64,000 nucleotides of DNA from Tipula vernalis (Eukaryota; Arthropoda; Insecta; Diptera; Tipulidae), in NCBI GenBank assembly GCA_958295665.1, contig OY282560.1, forward strand, positions 148,792,091 to 148,856,090. Reading direction: 5' to 3'. How positions within the stretch are numbered: position 1 is the first letter of the stretch; the number at the start of each line of letters is the position of its first letter. Position numbers and translations under genes: made by a program. Under the pieces are notes generated by a model that saw only the letters and a program-made list of their open reading frames with translations, did not search any database and had not been told where the DNA came from. Positions 23,985 through 34,759 of this stretch are shown here, piece by piece.

Positions 23985-26345
23985 AAATGAAACGCTGCTG
24001 CATTTTGTGTGGATGACGAGAGTGGAACAGTAATAGACTACAGTAACGTTTGGATTGCTGATTCGGGTGCCACATAACACATGTTTTCTCGTGTCGAATG
24101 GTTCGTTGATTATAAGAGGTGCGATATCGAGCGGTTTTTCCAAATCGCAAGCGGCCTTCGTCTACCGATTCGTAGCACGGGCACAATTCTAATCGAACCC
24201 CAAGGTCAACGGTGTGTGGGAGAAGAGACACCTGAAGAACGTACAGCATGTTCCTGAGCTGAAGCAGAATTTATTCTCGACGGCTTCGGCCATATCGAAG
24301 GGTTTTGATATAATTTTAACCGATGGCTACGAAATGATGGATGCTGTTGGAACTGTTTATACTGTTGGCATGAAAAATGAACCGCAAGCAATTGTGAATG
24401 ATGTTTCGACAGAGAATCGATGAGCGTACAAATTCTGTGACTGCCACGCTTGAGCAATTGCATAATCGATTATGACATCTGAATGTGGACACGATAAAGC
24501 GTATGTGCAACCGTTTTTCGCAATTCGACAAGCAATTCAGTGAAGCATATTCGTTTCGGCAACGGTACTGAATTTGTCAATAAAGATTGTATGCGAGTGC
24601 TGTCGAATGCTGGAGTGACAGTTGAGCGAATCGCATCGTACACGCTTGAGCAAAATGGACGTATGTGGAGCGTGAGATGCGTACCGTTGCGGAATGCGCC
24701 CGCACCATATTGCTTTCCTGCGGTTTGCAGAAGTGTTTATGGCCAGAAACAGTACGAACAGCAGTGTATATCTTGAACAGATCGTTGAATAAGAAATGTC
24801 CGACCGCAACTCCATACGAGAATTGGTTTGGTGTGAAACCAGAAATGGGTCATGTGCGAATTTCTGGTAGACAATGCTTTGTGCAAATAACAAAGCAATG
24901 TGGACGCAAAAATGGGACGCCAAGACAAAGAAGGTGTTTCTAACTGGATACGAGTCCACGTCGAAGAACTTTGGGCTGTTTGATCCAGACACACAGAAGA
25001 TTATCGTTAGCTGCAACGTAAAACTGAATGAGAAAGATGTGGATCATGATGTCAAGAAGCAAGTGTCGATCCAGAAATCGTCGACCGAGCTACGAACGAA
25101 AGAGAAGCTGATAATAAGTTACTCGATACAAATAATATCACGTTGACAGCAGACGACGATCAGTATGAAATCGAGAACGTATCCAAAAATGTGCGTTATA
25201 ATTTGTGTGAGAAAGTGAACGAGTGACATGTTGGAGCCAAACACGTATGAAGAAGCATTAAATTCCAAGGAAGCTGCTAAATGGCGAGATGCGATGAAAG
25301 ATGAGCTGCAATCACTGACGAAGAATTCGACATGGGAGCTGGTGAAACGTTCGAAGAACTGCAACGTTGTCGGATGTCCATGGATTTATAAATTGAAGTC
25401 AAATCCATCTTGTCCAATTTTCAAGGCTCGCCTTGTCGCAAAAGGTTTTACGCAACGAACAGAAGTTGATAATGGTGAAGCGTTTTCACCAGTGGTTCAG
25501 CAATGGGTAGCAGAAGATCTGGTGATGTTTCAGTTCGGCATGAAAACTGCGTTTTTAAACAGTGACCTGGACGAAGAGATTTTCGTGGAGGCACCGAAAG
25601 CACTGAACATGGAGGAAGAGAACATCCAGAGTGTGGAACAATAAATTCATGAAGTTCCAGTTTACAGATCAATGTGTGTTCAGCGGCTATATCAACGGAG
25701 TGAGAGTCATGTTATTATTGTACGTGGATGACGGATTGATTTTGTCGAATTGCAGAAACACGATTGGGACAGTGATGAATTATCTGTCAGATAATTTTGA
25801 GATAACATGAGTCAGCGTTGGTTATTACGTCGGCATGGAGATATATCGAAACAGAAAGAAAAAGACGATTTTCATCAATCAGAACGCATACATCAAGAAA
25901 ATCGTCGAAAAGGATTCGAAGCACATTTCGAATCGACCCAACAGCAATGTCATATTGAGCAAATTATGCGAAGAGGGCATCGTCGATTTCCCGTATCGGT
26001 AAGCGATTGAATCGCTTATGTTTGCCGCTATCGTGACCAGACCAGACATTTCATATGCAGTGGGGGAAGTAAGCAAACATTTGAACAGTTCAAAAGAACC
26101 CCGTGTTTCGGCCGTCAAGTGCATTCTTCGATATTTGAATAAGACGGCCGGAAGAGGAATCGAGTATTCTGGATCGTCAACAACATTGAGAAGATATTCC
26201 GATGCTGAATATGTACACGATGTTGAAACGCGAAAGTCAACAACCGGGTATGCATTTGTTCTGGGCGAGAGCATTATCACATGGAAGAGTCGTCTGCAGA
26301 AGACAGCGGGCCTTTCCACTACCGAAGCTGAGCTCATGACGTAAT
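23985..26345 (+). mobile_element. Ty1/copia retrotransposon remnant 1
   Basis: Plus-strand copia polyprotein pieces in the usual order. Aspartic protease: WIADSGA at about 24050. GAG-pre-integrase: RHLKNVQHVPELKQNLFS at 24225. Integrase: RFGNGTEFVNKD at 24550, NGR..EREMRTVAECARTIL at about 24650, and VYILNRSLNKKCPTATPYEN. Reverse transcriptase: NTYEEALNSKEAAKWRDAMK, KARLVAKGFTQ, and YVDDGLILS at 25720. RNase H: RPDISYAVGEVSKHLNS, STTGYAFVLGE and STTEAE at 26030-26340. Each domain is frameshifted from the next. gag and both LTRs were not recognised. It sits between BEL/Pao sequence and an envelope-like ORF. Confidence 0.83.
25228..25644 (+). pseudogene. Copia 1 reverse transcriptase N-terminal piece
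   Basis: 138 open codons start at LEPNTYEEALNSKEAAKWRD and continue through WIYKLKSNPSCPIFKARLVA, KGFTQ and MKTAFLNSDLDEEIFVEAP. These are the fingers and the first catalytic Asp region of a copia reverse transcriptase (the usual VKTAFLNG.L.E.IYM pattern). A short deletion at VVQQWVAED and a stop at 25642 separate it from the YVDD segment at about 25720. Confidence 0.8.
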
Positions 26346-26532
26346 GTGGGCTGCGTTCAACGGAGTCCACCAATACTATACATCGACAATCAGAGCACAA
26401 TTCGGCACAACCAAATGAATTGCTAATCTGTGATAAAATATATTATTTTTATCTATAAACGCATTTATTTTACTACACTAGCTATTTCATTTATGCAGTG
26501 ACAATTTGATTTTCAATTATATTTTGTTTTAA

Positions 26533-26732
26533 CTACCCGGGTAGCCGGGTACAGTCTAAAAGGGTAAAACTTTAAAATAAGTAATAATTCAGTTTGTATA
26601 AAATATATATCTAACTTTTGTTCAAAACTCATTACAAAATCTACAAATCTAGAATGGCATGTAACTAGGATGGTCTATCTTCAAAATTACAAAATTTACA
26701 AACGTTTTAAATCATAATGGCTACCCGGGTAG
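26533..26732. repeat. Paired CTACCCGGGTAG palindromes
   Basis: The 12-bp palindrome ctacccgggtag, followed by a second (t/c)cgggta, occurs at 26533 and 26721, 188 bp apart. A close variant, ctacccaggtag, lies at 23879, on the other side of the copia remnant. Confidence 0.75.
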
Positions 26733-26781
26733 TCGGGTATGGGTTAACCTGACTAGCTTTCCCATCAGCCCGTATTCTATT

Positions 26782-27171
26782 TTGAATACACTGGCAACAA
26801 ATAAAAAATGGAAAATCATTGTGTATATTAACATGACAACATATCACACAGAACTAAGCTGGTATCTAGCTTGCATGAGAGAGTTGACCCAGCTTTATTT
26901 GAATAGCTCTATCATTGACACAAGCTCAGTAATAACAAGCCAATTGCAAAATATGTTTGCAGCTGTTAACCAGAGAAATGAAATACTCCACCAGCAAGAG
27001 AGCTATTTGGTACACAAGACAACCGTGGGTGCGGAATATTATGATCAGGAAATAGGAAAAAGCAAGAAGAATCATGAGTATTTGCTAAAACTCACAAAAA
27101 ATCATAACTCTATTGCCGATACCAAAATAACTCAGCACCGTCTGAATGACAATACGTTATTTTGGACCTAA
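26782..27171 (+). pseudogene. Possible envelope-like fragment of an insect retroelement
   Basis: A 129-codon open frame, KKWKIIVYINMTTYHTELSW followed by a helical segment and then INxRNE-like VNQRNEILHQQ. The pattern W.I..Y.NM..Y.......L..C...L is what I expect near the start of fusion-type envelope proteins of insect errantiviruses and some BEL elements, but I see no furin site, fusion peptide or membrane anchor. It might belong to the BEL/Pao remnant upstream, with the copia remnant inserted between them. It may also be unrelated. Confidence 0.35.
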
Positions 27172-28578
27172 AAGCTTCCACTATAAAACAAAGAAAAATA
27201 TCAATTGTTTAAACCTTTATCTTTTCCAACGGTAAGTACTAGAATAATCCAGCATCCAATGCACACTGCTTATTTAAAGAACACTATTTGTGAGCTTTAA
27301 ATGTTAACCTCAGTGAAAACAAATATTTGCGCAGCATCAAAACAAAGTACAGACAGGTCAAAAACCAAGTGGATTAACCTTAGAAACAATAATAGGAGTG
27401 ATAGTATACCTATGTAAGGTCCAAAGAAGGGCTGCACAGCAAAAAGACTACAATCTAGAGGCTCCAGCAACTAACGGATAGATATCCGATTTAGATAGAC
27501 ATCGCTTAACATACCCGGTAAATACTCGTTACGAAAGAGCAAGCACAGAACTATCAATTCTATAAGAAGGCAAAAGACAAGTCAAGACAAAAGTATCATA
27601 AATAAAATTGATACTCAGAAATTGCAACATAGACGTGTGACCAAACGACACAAACAATTTTACGTTACGAATTGTACACATACCTGTGGCCAACCCAATT
27701 TTTTAAATGAAATTTATCATTTCTGGCAGACTATTGAAGAGATACGATTTAAATTATAAACATCTGGGTTGTTCCCCTCCCCCCGGATAAGGGGACTATT
27801 TTACATAGCTACATCGTCTACCAAATTCTAATATAATACTCGAACAAGATAATTAGAAGAAAGCAAAATCCAATGAAATCAACAACAACAAAAAATATTC
27901 TTGTTCAAACTTTACTCTAAGCTTTTTCCATTTCCATATTACAATTAAATGTACTTTTGATTTGAAATAAATCTGTATACAAAATTCTTGGAAAAATCAT
28001 GTCGAAACTCTTCTCCCCCCAACCAAAAGCAATCACCACCACATTAAATATTTATTCGCCCACCTTATCTCATTTTTACGTCGATGACTTTTTTATTGTT
28101 TGGTTCGTGCAGAAAAATATAAAAAAAAAAAAATGACAAACTCAAAACCAGAAATTCAAATATAAAAAATTCGAATAAATTTAAATTTTTTGGGAAATCA
28201 ATTTTTCATTTTGTTTTTTATTTCGTATTTTGTGTGGTGTGCTACAAATTAATAAGCTTATAACATGCGACGAATGACTAAAAAGCCACCACCAAAAAAA
28301 AATCATAAAATACTCGCACCTCTAGGATGCCGCAGTCGAATACGCACCTCACTCCAATGTTGTTTACAATATACATAATTTACATTATTGGAATTTTATT
28401 TAACTGTATCGAAATTCGAATTTCTATTTTTAGGACAATTTTATTGTGTTTTAATTGAATTTCAAAAAAATTATTACATTTATTATTAAAATTATTGTAA
28501 TGTTGTTCTTTTTTTTTGCAATATTTGTGTGTGGTTATGAAATAAAAATAAAAATGAGGATTCATTGTGTACACATAC
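27172..28578. other. AT-rich intron end, no recognised feature
   Basis: No conserved ORF. A pyrimidine-rich block (cccctccccc) lies at about 27773. The receptor TM2 exon follows on the minus strand. Confidence 0.5.
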
Positions 28579-28672
28579 CTGTAATGATAATGTTAAAATC
28601 CAAAATAATCCTGACATGATGTATGTTAAAAATAAATTAGCGTGTATCGTATTCCTTAGGCATCGAAGGTCT
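28579..28672 (-). CDS. Dh44-R: Dh44-R exon: intracellular loop 1 and TM2
   Basis: A 94-bp exon behind the acceptor aattccag, ending at a GTATGT donor. After the split Lys codon it reads [20 protein letters not shown] and continues through [11 protein letters not shown]. The [12 protein letters not shown] stretch is the conserved start of TM2 in insect DH44 receptors and resembles the RCLRN..H.NL motif of CRF receptors. It is separated from the TM1 exon by an 81-bp intron, and from the TM3 exon by 18.8 kb of transposon-rich intron. Confidence 0.88.
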
Positions 28673-28753
28673 CTGGAATTTATCAAAAAATGATTAAATT
28701 GTAATTGGAAAAACAGTCCTCTCCAATGTTATGCATGTTAAATGTGTACTCAC

Positions 28754-28949
28754 TTGAAATGAATAAAAACAAATACGGCTAAACTTAATGAAATAAGACT
28801 AAGTGTATAACCGACATAATAAACAATTGTTGGTATTTCAATTAGTAATGGATCGTCGGTTGTCGGCGATGGTGCTATATGTATACAATCATTATAATTT
28901 GTGTAATTACTCCATACACCATTTGCGTTACAGTAACGAGTTGCATTTT
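28754..28949 (-). CDS. Dh44-R: Dh44-R exon: end of hormone-binding domain and TM1
   Basis: This 196-bp exon follows a polypyrimidine acceptor (ttcgtttcag) and ends at a GTGAGT donor. It encodes about 64 codons. They start with ENATRYCNANGVWSNYTNYN and DC, the C-terminal cysteine and N-glycosylation region of a class B hormone receptor domain. A short acidic linker follows, then TM1, which includes IPTIVYYVGYTLSLISLSLA and ends in VFIHF. It opens with two bases completing a codon and ends with two bases that the next exon completes to Lys. The upstream exon carrying the remaining cysteines was not located between 28950 and the window end. Confidence 0.85.
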
Positions 28950-29899
28950 CTGAAACGAAATTAAAAAAAAACGAAATTATTTTGAATGATAAAATTCCCA
29001 TCACTTCCCATGAAAATATTTTGTAGACGACGTTAGTCAGCGTACTACTGTACAAAATAATAAAAGTCATGCCCACAAACCAATATAAATAAAAATTGGT
29101 TTGCTCTACCCAAAAAAAAAAAAAATACTTGAGTTGCCCAAAAACATTAATTTCATTTTTGCATGTTATGCTGTCTGATATATGATTCAAACTCTTTACG
29201 AAACCAATAGTGGTTTAGGTTGAACAATCTGATTTCTAAAAAGAGCAATCAATCTATTCAATCAGAAAAGCCAAAATTATGTACATAACATATGTGTTTA
29301 CAAAAAGCTTTTACAATTTCCAAAAAAAAGAGAAAACTGTATTGTATTGATTTCCATCATCCTACATAGCAAAACCAATTATCCTAAAAATGAAGATGTA
29401 ACCTAAACCCTAACACGACCCACAACAATGACTCCAAATATTTTCATCAAACATAATCCAGACCACCGATTTACCCGCGATACACGTTAATGAAAAATGG
29501 ATTTTCTCTCGTCATGTTAATAAAACCATTGTTACATGGAATATTTTGACGTTAAAAAAAAAGCTGAGGGGAGCCTATGAGAGGACTAACACACATAAAA
29601 GTTTAAAAAAAAAATAAATACGCACATTTGTTTCCTAAACAGAAAGACTCCCATGTTCTTCTGTGGTAGCAGATGGTTTTACAAATAAGTTAATCATAAT
29701 AGGGGATTAAAATGTTTAATCATGTATCAAGCTAAAACATTGAGTGGCATCCAATTTATAATCTCATGTAAATAAATATTATGGAAATTTTAAGGATTTT
29801 TGTTGTTTTTATTGGTTTTTTGGGATATACTCATATACTCATATCATACATATGTATGTATAGGAGAAATAGTCAAACGCTTCATGTTTTATAAAAAAA
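28950..29899. other. Receptor upstream intron and Helitron flank
   Basis: AT-rich DNA. No further receptor exon was recognised. The run ends at the A next to the Helitron 3' terminus. Confidence 0.5.
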
Positions 29900-29925
29900 C
29901 TAGCGGCCCGCTCCGGCTTCGCACG
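29900..29925 (-). other. Helitron 2 3' terminus (hairpin and CTAG)
   Basis: The minus strand reads cgtgcgaagccggagcgggc, then cgCTAG, followed by a host T. The GC-rich inverted segment just before CTAG is the expected termination hairpin for rolling-circle transposition. Confidence 0.83.
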
Positions 29926-30145
29926 GGTATAAAATATATAGCCTATGTCACTCACTGAAAAAATGATTAAAATCGATCCAGTAGTTTTGATTGATTCATT
30001 ACTGCCCGTGGCCCGCACTCGTTAAATTTGGAGTAAAACAATTCTCCTGTCCCTATACCATGAAGATTTCCTTCTATCTTTGGCATATCTAAATTCATAC
30101 ACTACATTTTTACTTATTTATTTTATTTTTCCAACAATTAATATA

Positions 30146-31400
30146 TTACAGAATGTCTTTATATACAACGTTCACAGCTTTCTTGTCATTAGACAATACA
30201 AACATGTTTTCTCTAGAGGTTACTCTTGAAAGAGCGACATACAGTTGGCCATGTGAAAAACAGTCAACGCTCAAATCTAAGCCTGCACCGTTGAAGGTTT
30301 GACCCTGCGATTTTTTAATGGTCATTGCAAAAGATGTCTTTACCGGAAACTGTAAACGTTTAAATTTGAAGGGTAAATCCGATGGTATCAGAGGGATTCC
30401 GGGAATCAATACATCTTCTCCGGTACCACATCCTGTGAGTATTGTGCACTCTATTATGAAAGTTTTCAGTGATTTTACCAGCAAACGCGTGCCATTGCAA
30501 AGTTTAGGTGGATTCAGGTTTCTTAATAAAATAACAGGACAACCTACTTTCAACACCATTTTGTGAGGAGGGAGTCCAGACGGGTTCAAAGAGTTTAGAA
30601 ATTCTGTAGGAAAATGAACAGCTTCTTCCAAATCGAGAACAGTATCGACCGAGTAGTATATTTTCGTCGGCGCATCAATCTTTGAAAGAATCAAGTTATT
30701 TACCTTATCTACTTGTTCGTTAGTTGGTGACAGAATCGCTCTTTCTTTAAACCAAGATATTGTCTTATAAGTTATGTTATCAATGTCAGGATAGACATTG
30801 TTGACTAACTCTTGGATGTTGTCTATCAAAACACAAAGGTTTTCTAGGTTAATCCTTCCCTCACTTTGTGTTAACTCTCCATTGCCAACTTTTAGCAGCA
30901 TCTCTGAAAATAGGCTGTTCTCACGTGAAGATGACGAAACCCTCATATTAGTTTTAAGCTCTAATTTATTGACATGTGGCCAAAGGTTGGATCTTTGCAT
31001 TTATTTCGTCAGCACGTGTTCCTCGAGTCACAACTGGTAGGATTTGACGGAAATCTCCTGAGAACAGAATTGTACATCCACCCATAGGTGAATTTTTGTT
31101 TCGCAAATCGCGCATTTTCCTATCCAGTGCTTCCACAGACGTCTTGTTTGACATGGTAGCTTCGTCCCAGACTATTAATGAGCAGTCACGCATCAATTTT
31201 TCTGTATTGCTCTGTTTAGAAACACTACAGACGTTGTTATTATCATATGTGGCGATTTTCAGCGGGAGCTTGAATGTAGAGTGTGCGGTTCGGCCTCCTT
31301 CCAAAAGCGTAGCGGCAATGCCGGTAGATCTCACTTTTTTTAAAAGCAGATTGATTAAAAATGTTTTTCCTGTACCTCCTGGGGCATCAAGGAAAAACAA
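30146..31400 (-). pseudogene. Helitron 2 PIF1-family helicase
   Basis: Frame 31400-30966 starts with the Walker A segment FFLDAPGGTGKTFLINLLL, then AHSTFKLPLKI, WDEATMSNKTSVEALDR (Walker B) and ILFSGDFRQILPVVTRGTRA. A single frameshift near 30990 leads into frame 31000-30146 with NKLELKTNMRV, ILSPTNEQVDKVNNLIL, LKVGCPVILLRNLNPPKLCN and the motif V/VI block TIKKSQGQTFNGAGLDLS and GQLYVALSRVTS. It ends at a natural stop at 30146. All canonical superfamily 1B helicase motifs are present. One frame change separates it from an intact reading frame. Confidence 0.88.
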
Positions 31401-31419
31401 TTTCCCTTCATTGTTATCA

Positions 31420-31950
31420 ATTGTTGATAGTAATGCAGTGAATACTTTTTTCTGATCGATGTTTAATCGTGGCTCATGTTGAGCGATATGTTTTGATCAT
31501 ATTGTACATCATCTGAGTTTAACTCTCGCCGTCGCCGAATCAGAATATCACTTGGCCATATTTTCTTGAAATTTATTCCATAGATTAACAGAATCAGTTA
31601 CTTGACAAAACGCTACTATGACGGAAAATAAATATCTTAATGATGTAGCTGAACTACAAACAGCTGCTTCTGATAATGTGTTTTCCCAGTGAGAATCGTC
31701 TTCCAAGAAAGAGCCCTATAGCTTTGCATGCTGCTTGATAAGTATTGTAAACAACACCTTGTACAGTTCTTAGGTGTGCAAAGGATGTCGGGCCTTTTAC
31801 AATATGCAGTAACATTCTCAGATAAAAGCATTCGCTGTTGTTGGGATGAATCACGTAGACTCTGCCAAGAGCATCCGTTATTTTTACTCCGGGGAAACCA
31901 TCAACCGCAGTACCTTTTTTTCGCCGTTGAAAGGTTTTAGAACTCTGGTT
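31420..31950 (-). pseudogene. Helitron 2 linker between Rep and helicase
   Basis: Minus-strand frames with PNNSECFYLRMLLHIVKGPT, then SFAHLRTVQGVVYNTYQAAC and KAIGL. This is the usual segment before the helicase (R..LH...GP.SF..LRTV.G..Y.T...AC..LGL). Frameshifts at about 31700 and 31480 break it. Confidence 0.75.
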
Positions 31951-32885
31951 TCATGTATAGTAACTTGGAACTCTGTCATATGTCAGTGTTTTCGCGAAAT
32001 GATCTTGAGCACATAACTTGAAGAATGCTGTCAATGTTGTATCCCGCGGGTTATTAACAACTTCTTGTATATTGTTCTCAGTGAAATATACTCTTTGTCC
32101 ATTTTCTAAATGAACTGCAAGGTGGACAATTGTGGGAGCCCGGTCGTGCACTTCGAATGATAAAATCCTCCATACAGCTTCAGAGCTGCAGATGTAACGT
32201 CCAGACTGATATTTTTCCACTTCATTTGGTGATTGTATGCTGAAAGTGGCTTGATCACTGCCTTTATTAATGTACTTAGTAACATATTGGATTGACTTTA
32301 TTGAATTGCACAACTCTACGTTGATGTGGGCATCAGAAATTTTTAAAAGGAGCGGATTATAGGGAACGATCCATCGGTTATCAATATCATGGTTTCGGAC
32401 GGTAGCATTTTGCCCACCCTGTTCTGGCGATCGTCGACGATATTTGAGATATCCGTCATCGCTAGTACTTGTTTGAGTTTGGAACGACTTCGGAAATTTT
32501 TTGCTGCATTTAGAATCTCGCATACATGGAGAATTCGGGTTTAGAGTCCCGCAAGGGCCGTGTACCATGTGTTTCTTTACGATTTCGTACAGGATAGGAT
32601 CTTCATCTTTATCCGGTAATTCAGCTGAAATAACCCTGTCAATTTGGTTTGGTCTAATTTTGTTCACTAACCACACCAGCAGGTGTACATGTAGCAAGCC
32701 ACGTTTCTGCCATTCTATTGTGTACATATGACAGCGCGGCGGACCGAATATATGAGACTTGTTAATGAGGTGCAGGAGTTTCTGTACTTTTAAATGGAAG
32801 GCTCTGTTAACTATATCGTATCTGTCTTGTGGAGTTAAATTGGTGTTAATATTTTCTTTGATTTCCGGCCAATTTGGGTTACATG
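31951..32885 (-). pseudogene. Helitron 2 Rep HUH nuclease, C-terminal part
   Basis: The open frame is 32727-31951; the same frame can be followed back to about 32885 through DLFITATCNPNWPEIKENIN. It has YTIEWQKRGLLHVHLLVWLV, where HVH is the HUH metal-binding motif with an unusual LLHVH in place of the common LPHAH. Then HGPCGTLNPNSPCM, CSKKFPKSFQTQT, DNRWIVPYNPLLLKISDAHI and YVTKYINKG, the Rep tyrosine region. The end is TLTAFFKLC..D and VPSYYT. It would cut and ligate single-stranded Helitron ends. A 1-nt frameshift near 32930 separates it from the N-terminal part. Confidence 0.87.
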
Positions 32886-32891
32886 TTGCAG

Positions 32892-34469
32892 TTATAAATA
32901 AATCAGATTTGCCGTAATTCTGACGTAAGTGTGTAAATATCGAGGTCCACCTGTGAATGATGAAGGTAGTATAACCAACTGCCCAATGCCGTTGCGGTGT
33001 TCATTCGCCTGTAAAGCATCCTGAAGATGAACGTAATTTTCGGCTCTCAATTTAGTTTGATTATTACGGATGTAGGCCAATCTTTCAGATTCAATTTTCG
33101 CATATTGATCTACCAAGTATTGGTTTGTTAACATTCCATATCTAAGCAAAGTGTTGAAATTGTTACGTCTTGTCATTATACGGTAGCAATAGTAGTTCAT
33201 ATATGACACTGTTTTACGCAGAGGTGTACCACCGATTGGGTCAACTTGAGAAATATTAATGGCATAACCATTTTCTCCACGACATAGCATCAACGGATAT
33301 TGTAAGCTGTCATAAGATCTGTGTAACTCTGAAATTTTTTGCAAATTATCATCACGACTATGCAATACAATATCTCTTTTGTCAAATTGCTGTCCAGCTA
33401 TCACCACTGCTACTTCACTCGTGGAAGGCGCATTGTATCGTCCTCTGTGTTCTCCAACAGGAACTTTATTTGCATGGATTACGACATTAAAGTCAGGAGT
33501 ATCTGCTGGAACACTCTCAATCGCAGTTTTGAAAGACTGTATGTAGCAATTATGAGAATGTAACATATCTTGGAGAGATCTAATCAAATCTCTATCAATT
33601 GGCTGTGCAACACTTGAACATCGCGTAGATGCTTGTGTATCTGGATCTGCAATAAAATATATTTGCAGAAATTTGTGATCATCGGGTCGAAGTGGTAGCA
33701 AGCTCCCAGCTAAGTGGTACACTTGCCCTTGAATTTTAAATGTAGGCATGAACCCACGCTCAACGACTTGCTTACTCTTAAAAGAGGTCATTTGAAATGC
33801 GTTATTATAACGGCGTATATTGCGCATGAATTGTTTGGATTTCTGATGATCACCCGTAAGAAGAGAGTGAAGTGGTTCAGGTGGAGGGAGAATTTCTTCT
33901 AATTTGACTTTTCCTTGTAAGCAACACATGCCTTTCGATTCGTCCTTGAATTTCAATGCCAAGCAATGTTCACACGTTACTGACATAGTACCTATTGATA
34001 CTATACGATCGTCATTGTAAGAAATCGAAGGATCGTAATTCATGGCAGAATTTTCTTTATTTACCCATGAATTAGTAACTCGTGCTGATGATTCTCTGGC
34101 TCTCTGTATTCGATGTCTATCCCTATCTCGGCTGCGGCGAACCTCACGCTCTACTGAAGATTCTCTCTCTCTCAGCTCTATATCTATCCCGAAGCTGACT
34201 GAGTCGAGCCTCACGCTCTACTGATGATTCTCTGTCCCTCTGAACCGTATGCCTATCTCGATCCCGGCTGCGGCGAACCTCACGCTCTACTGAAGATTCT
34301 CTCTCTCTCTCTCAGCTCTATATCTATCCCGAGCCTGACTGAGGCGAGCCTCACATTCCGTTGACGATTCTTCATCTCTTGCTGAACGTACTCTTCTGGC
34401 ATTCACTGTACTACGACCTATGTTCGAACGACGACGTCTTCCAGACATGACTTTATAATTTCTGTACAA
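32892..34469 (-). pseudogene. Helitron 2 Rep N-terminal part with ER-rich repeats
   Basis: A 440-codon frame (34214-32892). Its basic, Arg/Glu/Ser-rich start (RERESSVEREVRRSRDRDRH) is followed by a Cys-rich segment CEHCLALKFKDESKGMCC, FMRNIRRYNNAFQMTSF, YFIADPDTQASTRC, GRYNAPSTSEVAVVIAG and ILPSSFTGGPRYL. The likely true start lies at about 34446 (MSGRRRRSNIGRS) in the frame at 34469-34287, which a shift separates from the main frame inside the ER-rich repeats. The cysteines (CxxC...CC) could bind zinc. The frame is lost at 32892 just after the SSFTGGPRY motif. Confidence 0.83.
34131..34370. repeat. 136-bp duplication in the Rep N-terminus
   Basis: The segment gctgcggcgaacctcacgct occurs at about 34131 and 34267, followed in both places by gattctctctctctcagctc-like sequence and a related cgagcctcac block. 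Two tandem units differ by a few substitutions and a (ct)n length change that alters the reading frame. Confidence 0.8.
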
Positions 34470-34759
34470 AATTTACTCAGTTCTATATGTATGATTACCT
34501 ATGCACAAATTGACATATTATAAGTATGTGCCGCAGTAAAAAATATCTAAATACTTACCATTTACAAACAAATGATTTAGAAACAAATGATAATCAATAA
34601 TCATAAAAAACAAAAGCTACCTATTCTATTCAGTTCTTTTTTTTAACTGAAATACCTCAACTTAAACTATGATTTTAATTAAATTCGTGCGACTAAAAAC
34701 AAAAGATAATCAACAATTATCAACAACAAAAGAGAAACGCTATGTCCCGCAATTTTTAA

